Below are positions 60,845 through 64,000 of a DNA stretch of 64,000 nucleotides, piece after piece. Positions within the stretch are counted from its first letter, which is position 1. Each line of letters begins with the position of its first letter. A model generated the notes under the pieces. It saw only the letters and a program-made list of their open reading frames with translations, did no database searches and was not told the origin of the DNA. The position numbers and the translations under genes are program-made. Source of the DNA: Ralstonia pickettii DTP0602 (GTDB taxonomy: Bacteria; Pseudomonadota; Gammaproteobacteria; Burkholderiales; Burkholderiaceae); assembly GCA_000471925.1 (NCBI GenBank), contig CP006669.1, forward strand, positions 310,001-374,000. The letters are read 5' to 3'.

Positions 60845-62340
60845 TGGCGGAATCTCGCACCGCATCAATTCTATGTAAAGACAATCGGTTTCTCTAGGCG
60901 ACAGGCGCCGTCGGGCACCACGGCGACCTTCAGCGAGTTCAGCAACGTGACGATCGATCTCGCGCATGTGTTGTTCGAAGCGTGGAGCACAGGGGCGTGC
61001 GCCCGTGCCCGGCCTTTACACAAACAAACGTGAGTCGGATTACGGCAGACGCGCGCCGGTCCAACGGTGGCGACGAGAGAAACCTCAACGTTTGGGTTCG
61101 ACGGCGGGCCGGCCGGCGCGTTCGGAAACGCGGTGAACGTGCCGCTGCCGCCGGGACGGTGGAAGGTGTCGGCCAGCTTGCCCAATACGCCAAAGCACCG
61201 CGCGCAGATTCCCTGCTGTCCAGAGCCCAGCGCGCCCCGGAACGCGACCTTGCTCGCGCTGATGGACCGGCGGCCGGATCATAAATGCGGATCTGGAAAT
61301 TGCCCGCGACGAGGTATAGCCTCAATGGCGAACCCCGCCTTCTGACCCACCAGCCGTGCGGCGGGCAAGACTCGAAGGGATACCGGCTCGAAGATGAACC
61401 AGGGCCGATGTGCTCGACACCTCCCGGGACGAATGAGTAAGCGAGAACCTCTCCATCGGGGCTTAGCCCCTTGCCCAGGTGTTGGTGTCTCCAATGAACG
61501 CCCGCGTAAGACCCTAGACTTCGATACCCCGGCTGAACGATTCCATCAATACGTTGCAACCACCGGTTGAATCCGCACCTCATCATGGCCATTCGGACCG
61601 TCCAGCGGAAAAGGCGCGTGCGGCGTGGCCCAGTAGCGGCCGCTCGGTAGGGGCGCGATTGTCTTTGGCATGCGCTTCAGGCCCAGTGCGTTGTTACACA
61701 AGGTGCGCTCCGGCCCCGCTATGAGGAAACGGGGGGCGTGTCATCCTGCAACGGCGTTACCCCCGGGCTTGGGCATCTTCGTGTAGCCTTCGCCACCAAA
61801 TTACCTGCTTCCACCCGGTGCGATTTTGATGGAACGATACTTCCGTTTGTGGCCCGCGCCATCGGCGTCGGCGCCTTCATCGCGATCGTCTCCCGGCAAA
61901 TATATCTGCGCAGCGCCGCGGAGGCTGAGGGTCTGGCAAGCGACAGCGGTGAACGAGCCATGCCTGACCAATAATTTCATCATCATGAAATTATTGGCTT
62001 GTGACCGCGGGCGGTCATGCTCGTCTAGCATCAGAGATGCGTTTTTTTCTATTGCTGACATGCGCGCGTCAGGCCGCCAGCGCAGCAACTGCGGGGCACG
62101 GATCAGCTTGGCCAGCGGTGCCTCAGTTCGCGGCCACATGTTGGGCGCACCCGCCGTGCGTGGTGACAATCCTCGTTCGATCAAGACGCAGGCTATTACG
62201 TCCTTATACGCCACCGTTTCCTTCATCGGGTGGCACTGGTAAATCGCGTGCAGATTTCCCTTGTTGGAAAAACCATCAAGCACGCGACTGTGCGCGAAGC
62301 CCCGTGATGCCGGTCCTTATCTCGGATTGCCAGCCTGCTG
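60845..62340. other. 1.5-kb degenerate stretch
   Basis: Open pieces occur on both strands but switch frame. On the minus strand, LPSGRYWATPHAPFPLDG around 61650 and SPDGEVLAYSFVPGGVEHIG around 61450 look like fragments of a once-coding gene that I cannot name. A frame at 61738-61974 ends ERAMPDQ just before the hairpin repeat at 61968. No intact gene is supported. Confidence 0.4.
61968..62032. repeat. Hairpin-bearing direct repeat, copy 2
   Basis: A perfect 13-bp stem CCAATAATTTCAT / ATGAAATTATTGG (61968-61980 and 61985-61997, loop CATC) is followed by a GTGAC..GGTCATGCTCGTC block shared with 81-120. The orientation is the same as copy 1, 62 kb away. Confidence 0.6.
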
Positions 62341-62769
62341 TCAGGCCATTTCACTGGCAGCTTCGCCAGTCAGCGCGACTTCCGTCTCGTCGGTCGCCGT
62401 GCTTTCCGCTATCGCGTTGTCGTCTCCAGAAACCATGTCGCCCAGACCGATGACGACAGTGATATTCGGCGTCCAGTTCTTGCGGTCGGTGCTGACCTCG
62501 GTAAACGTGGTCACCGTCGCGGTGTAGCCCTGCGCTCTGAGGTCGTCGGCTAGCCGTTGCGCGCGCGGTTCCAGCGCTGCTTGCGGATTGTCTTCGTCGA
62601 TGTCGAGTACCAGTCTGGTCTCGAATTCTTCCTTGCCCCTCTGGATTGCCGTTTGCATTGCCTTGAGTTGCTTGTTCGCGAGCGCGACGAGCTTGCTGTA
62701 CCTGGACTCTTCCTGGCTGGCGCGCAATGCCTTGGCGGCGTTGATGATTTCGGTGCGGTCCACGAACAT
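62341..62769 (-). CDS. Hypothetical protein
   Basis: This encodes 142 residues from ATG 62769 (MFVDRTEIINAAKALRASQE), with GAAAGG upstream. The first 60 residues form a charged helix (RYSKLVALANKQLKAMQTAIQRGKEEF), followed by a strand-rich part (LVLDIDEDN, YTATVTTFTEVS, ITVVIGLGDMVSG) and an acidic tail. It looks like a small structural or phage-like protein, but I do not recognise it. Codon usage is typical of the genome. No operon partners are visible. Confidence 0.6.
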   Translation of the reverse strand: MFVDRTEIINAAKALRASQEESRYSKLVALANKQLKAMQTAIQRGKEEFETRLVLDIDEDNPQAALEPRAQRLADDLRAQGYTATVTTFTEVSTDRKNWTPNITVVIGLGDMVSGDDNAIAESTATDETEVALTGEAASEMA

Positions 62770-63415
62770 GATTACCTTTCGAGGTGGGGAGAGAAAGCAC
62801 AGGCGCCGCACGGGCTCGACTTCAGGAGCCAGCTTTTTCGGGATGCGACGACAACTGTATAAATATACAGTGTTTGCCGGTTAGCCGGCAAGGCATATCT
62901 AGAGGCAGATCGATTGCAGCTTCTGGTCGGTCTCAGCCCTCGGTCCGACCTGGGCAGGGGCATGCCGGCGCCAGAGGCGACTACCGACCCCTGTACTGCC
63001 CTTCGATCGGGGCAAGCTCTACGGGCTGCATCCGAAGTCAAACGGTCATTCGAATGATCGCGTCGATCGCGCCGAACTCCCGCTCGGTTTCGAGCGGAAC
63101 AGTGTTCTTACGTGGGTCAACATTCGATGCCGTGCAATTTACGTCCGCCACCCACGCCGAGAGGGACGTGGGCCCTTCGTGAGCAATACGCATAGCAACA
63201 AGCACCGTCACGCGCCAGATGACCCTACCTATCCAGTTCCCTGCCGGAGGGCCTAAGCTTTCAAGCTCGTCGATAGCGGCGGGTACTCCAAGTATGCAGT
63301 GCCGCAAGCGTGAGGTACCGCACGTATCTCCACGAACCATTGTTCGAGCAACCGAATCTGCCTACCAGTCAGAGACTGGCGTCGGAATGCGAACGGAACC
63401 ATAAAGACAAGCGGC
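62770..63415. other. Non-coding stretch before the AraC-type gene
   Basis: Apart from the doubtful frame at 63038-63340, nothing is recognised. The segment 62850-62880 carries TATAAATATACA, an AT-rich patch that might be part of the promoter of the minus-strand hypothetical gene. Confidence 0.4.
63038..63340 (-). CDS. Doubtful hypothetical ORF
   Basis: This encodes up to 100 residues (MVRGDTCGTSRLRHCILGVP...). The second half (AHEGPTSLSAWVADVNCTAS, ETEREFGAIDAIIRMTV) reads like protein, but there is no ribosome-binding site and no family resemblance. It lies 75 bp downstream of the AraC-type gene on the same strand. Confidence 0.25.
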   Translation of the reverse strand: MVRGDTCGTSRLRHCILGVPAAIDELESLGPPAGNWIGRVIWRVTVLVAMRIAHEGPTSLSAWVADVNCTASNVDPRKNTVPLETEREFGAIDAIIRMTV

Positions 63416-64000
63416 TTACCTTCTGTTTGCCGGCCTGGTGCTGCGCCACCGCGTCGGCGTCATGCCGAACTGCGCCGCGAACCAACGGACGAACGAGCCA
63501 TAAGTGGAGTAGCCAAGCGATTCGGCAATGCGTCCGAGCGAGTAGCTTCTGTTGTCCAAATAGTGGATAACGAGATCGCGCCGTACTCCATTGACCATGT
63601 CTGAGAAGACCTTTCCGCCGCCTTCGAGTTGGCGCTGCAGGGTACGCACGTTCATCCCCAGGCCCTGCGCAACCTGCTCAATCGTCGCGCGTCCCGCGGG
63701 AAGCATCAGATAGATCGCCTTGCGCACCTCGAGCACAATTGACGGCTCGTTGGCTCCCGGCAGACCTGCAAGCAGGCGTTGTGCATGGCGTGCCATGACC
63801 GGGTCGGCAATAGGGTTGGGCAAGTCCAGGTCGGCTGCGCGGCAAATCAAGCCATTGAATGAGCTTGCGAACTCCAGCTTCCCCCCGAAGATGCGGCGGT
63901 GCAGCCGCAGATCAGGGGGAGCGTCATGGGTGAAATGAACGCTGAGGGGCTGCCAGGACGTGCCCAGCAGTGTGCTGCACATGCGCGAGAGTGAGCCCAG
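63416..64000 (-). CDS. AraC-family transcriptional regulator (5' end outside window)
   Basis: The visible 195 residues cover the end of the effector domain of the OruR/ArgR-like AraC branch (SWQPLSVHFTHDAPPDLRLH, RRIFGGKLEF, FNGLICRAADLDLPNP) and the complete C-terminal AraC DNA-binding domain: helix-turn-helix 1 in ATIEQVAQGLGMNVRTLQRQL and helix-turn-helix 2 in LGRIAESLGYSTYGSFVRWF with the AQFGMTPTRWR ending. The frame stays open to the window edge, so the N-terminal third is missing here. Its target is unknown. Confidence 0.88.
   Translation of the reverse strand: MGSLSRMCSTLLGTSWQPLSVHFTHDAPPDLRLHRRIFGGKLEFASSFNGLICRAADLDLPNPIADPVMARHAQRLLAGLPGANEPSIVLEVRKAIYLMLPAGRATIEQVAQGLGMNVRTLQRQLEGGGKVFSDMVNGVRRDLVIHYLDNRSYSLGRIAESLGYSTYGSFVRWFAAQFGMTPTRWRSTRPANRR

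Noticed and set aside
1..64000. CRISPR arrays, tRNA and rRNA genes
   Set aside because: No regularly spaced short repeats, no cloverleaf-like sequence with the TTCGAATC-type arm, and no rRNA signature were seen on reading both strands.

Overview
The window is 64 kb of GC-rich DNA that looks like a Burkholderiaceae replicon, probably Cupriavidus or a close relative. Supporting signs are an intracellular poly-3-hydroxybutyrate depolymerase with a catalytic triad numbered as in C. necator PhaZ, a Bug-type solute-binding protein, an H-NS/histone-H1-like pair, and MipA/OmpV and BKACE families. No rRNA, tRNA, CRISPR array or replication origin was seen. At least seven insertion elements of six types (IS630 x3, IS256, IS4, IS110, Tn3, plus ISL3 and IS66 remnants) and many broken genes mark it as an accessory, heavily rearranged region such as a megaplasmid or second-chromosome island.

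Layout. 0-2 kb: first copy of a 1.1 kb repeat that carries pieces of an epoxide hydrolase and a CoxL-type molybdoenzyme around a small unknown gene. 2-12 kb: a C4-dicarboxylate locus with two DASS anion transporters, DUF2950 and DUF3300 proteins and a malate/lactate-dehydrogenase remnant on the minus strand. Divergent from these is a three-gene operon (2Fe-2S/4Fe-4S protein, fumarate-reductase-type flavoprotein, NuoF-type NADH-binding protein) that I read as a soluble NADH:fumarate (or related enoate) reductase. 12-18 kb: a Ca2+/H+ antiporter, an IS630, and a truncated fumarase fused to a CHAD domain that an IS256 then interrupted with a clean 9-bp duplication. 18-21 kb: a ClpP-like/LprI periplasmic protein, decayed second copies of parts of the dicarboxylate locus, and an OmpV-type porin.

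20.9-28 kb holds two catabolic units: TfdA-type dioxygenase plus BKACE, and an argininosuccinate-lyase-like enzyme plus Bug receptor with a LysR regulator and RidA. 28-38 kb: nucleoid proteins, an IS4, the PHB depolymerase and several unknown genes. 38.8-44 kb: a DnaJ protein fused to a nucleotidyltransferase-like domain, next to a RelB/ParE-type and a HipBA toxin-antitoxin pair with visible operator palindromes. 44-48 kb: a minimal Tn3-family transposon (TnpA, TnpC) abutting the 3' end of pntB. 49-51.5 kb: the second copy of the 1.1 kb repeat, cut by an IS110. 52-55 kb: nitrilase, nitronate monooxygenase and fragments. 55-58 kb: two close but non-identical IS630 copies. 58-61 kb: a secreted repeat protein and a LuxR regulator sharing an upstream palindrome. 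The right edge holds an AraC-type regulator that runs off the window.

Functional calls rest on motif recognition by eye. Gaps of more than about 300 bases are described explicitly.
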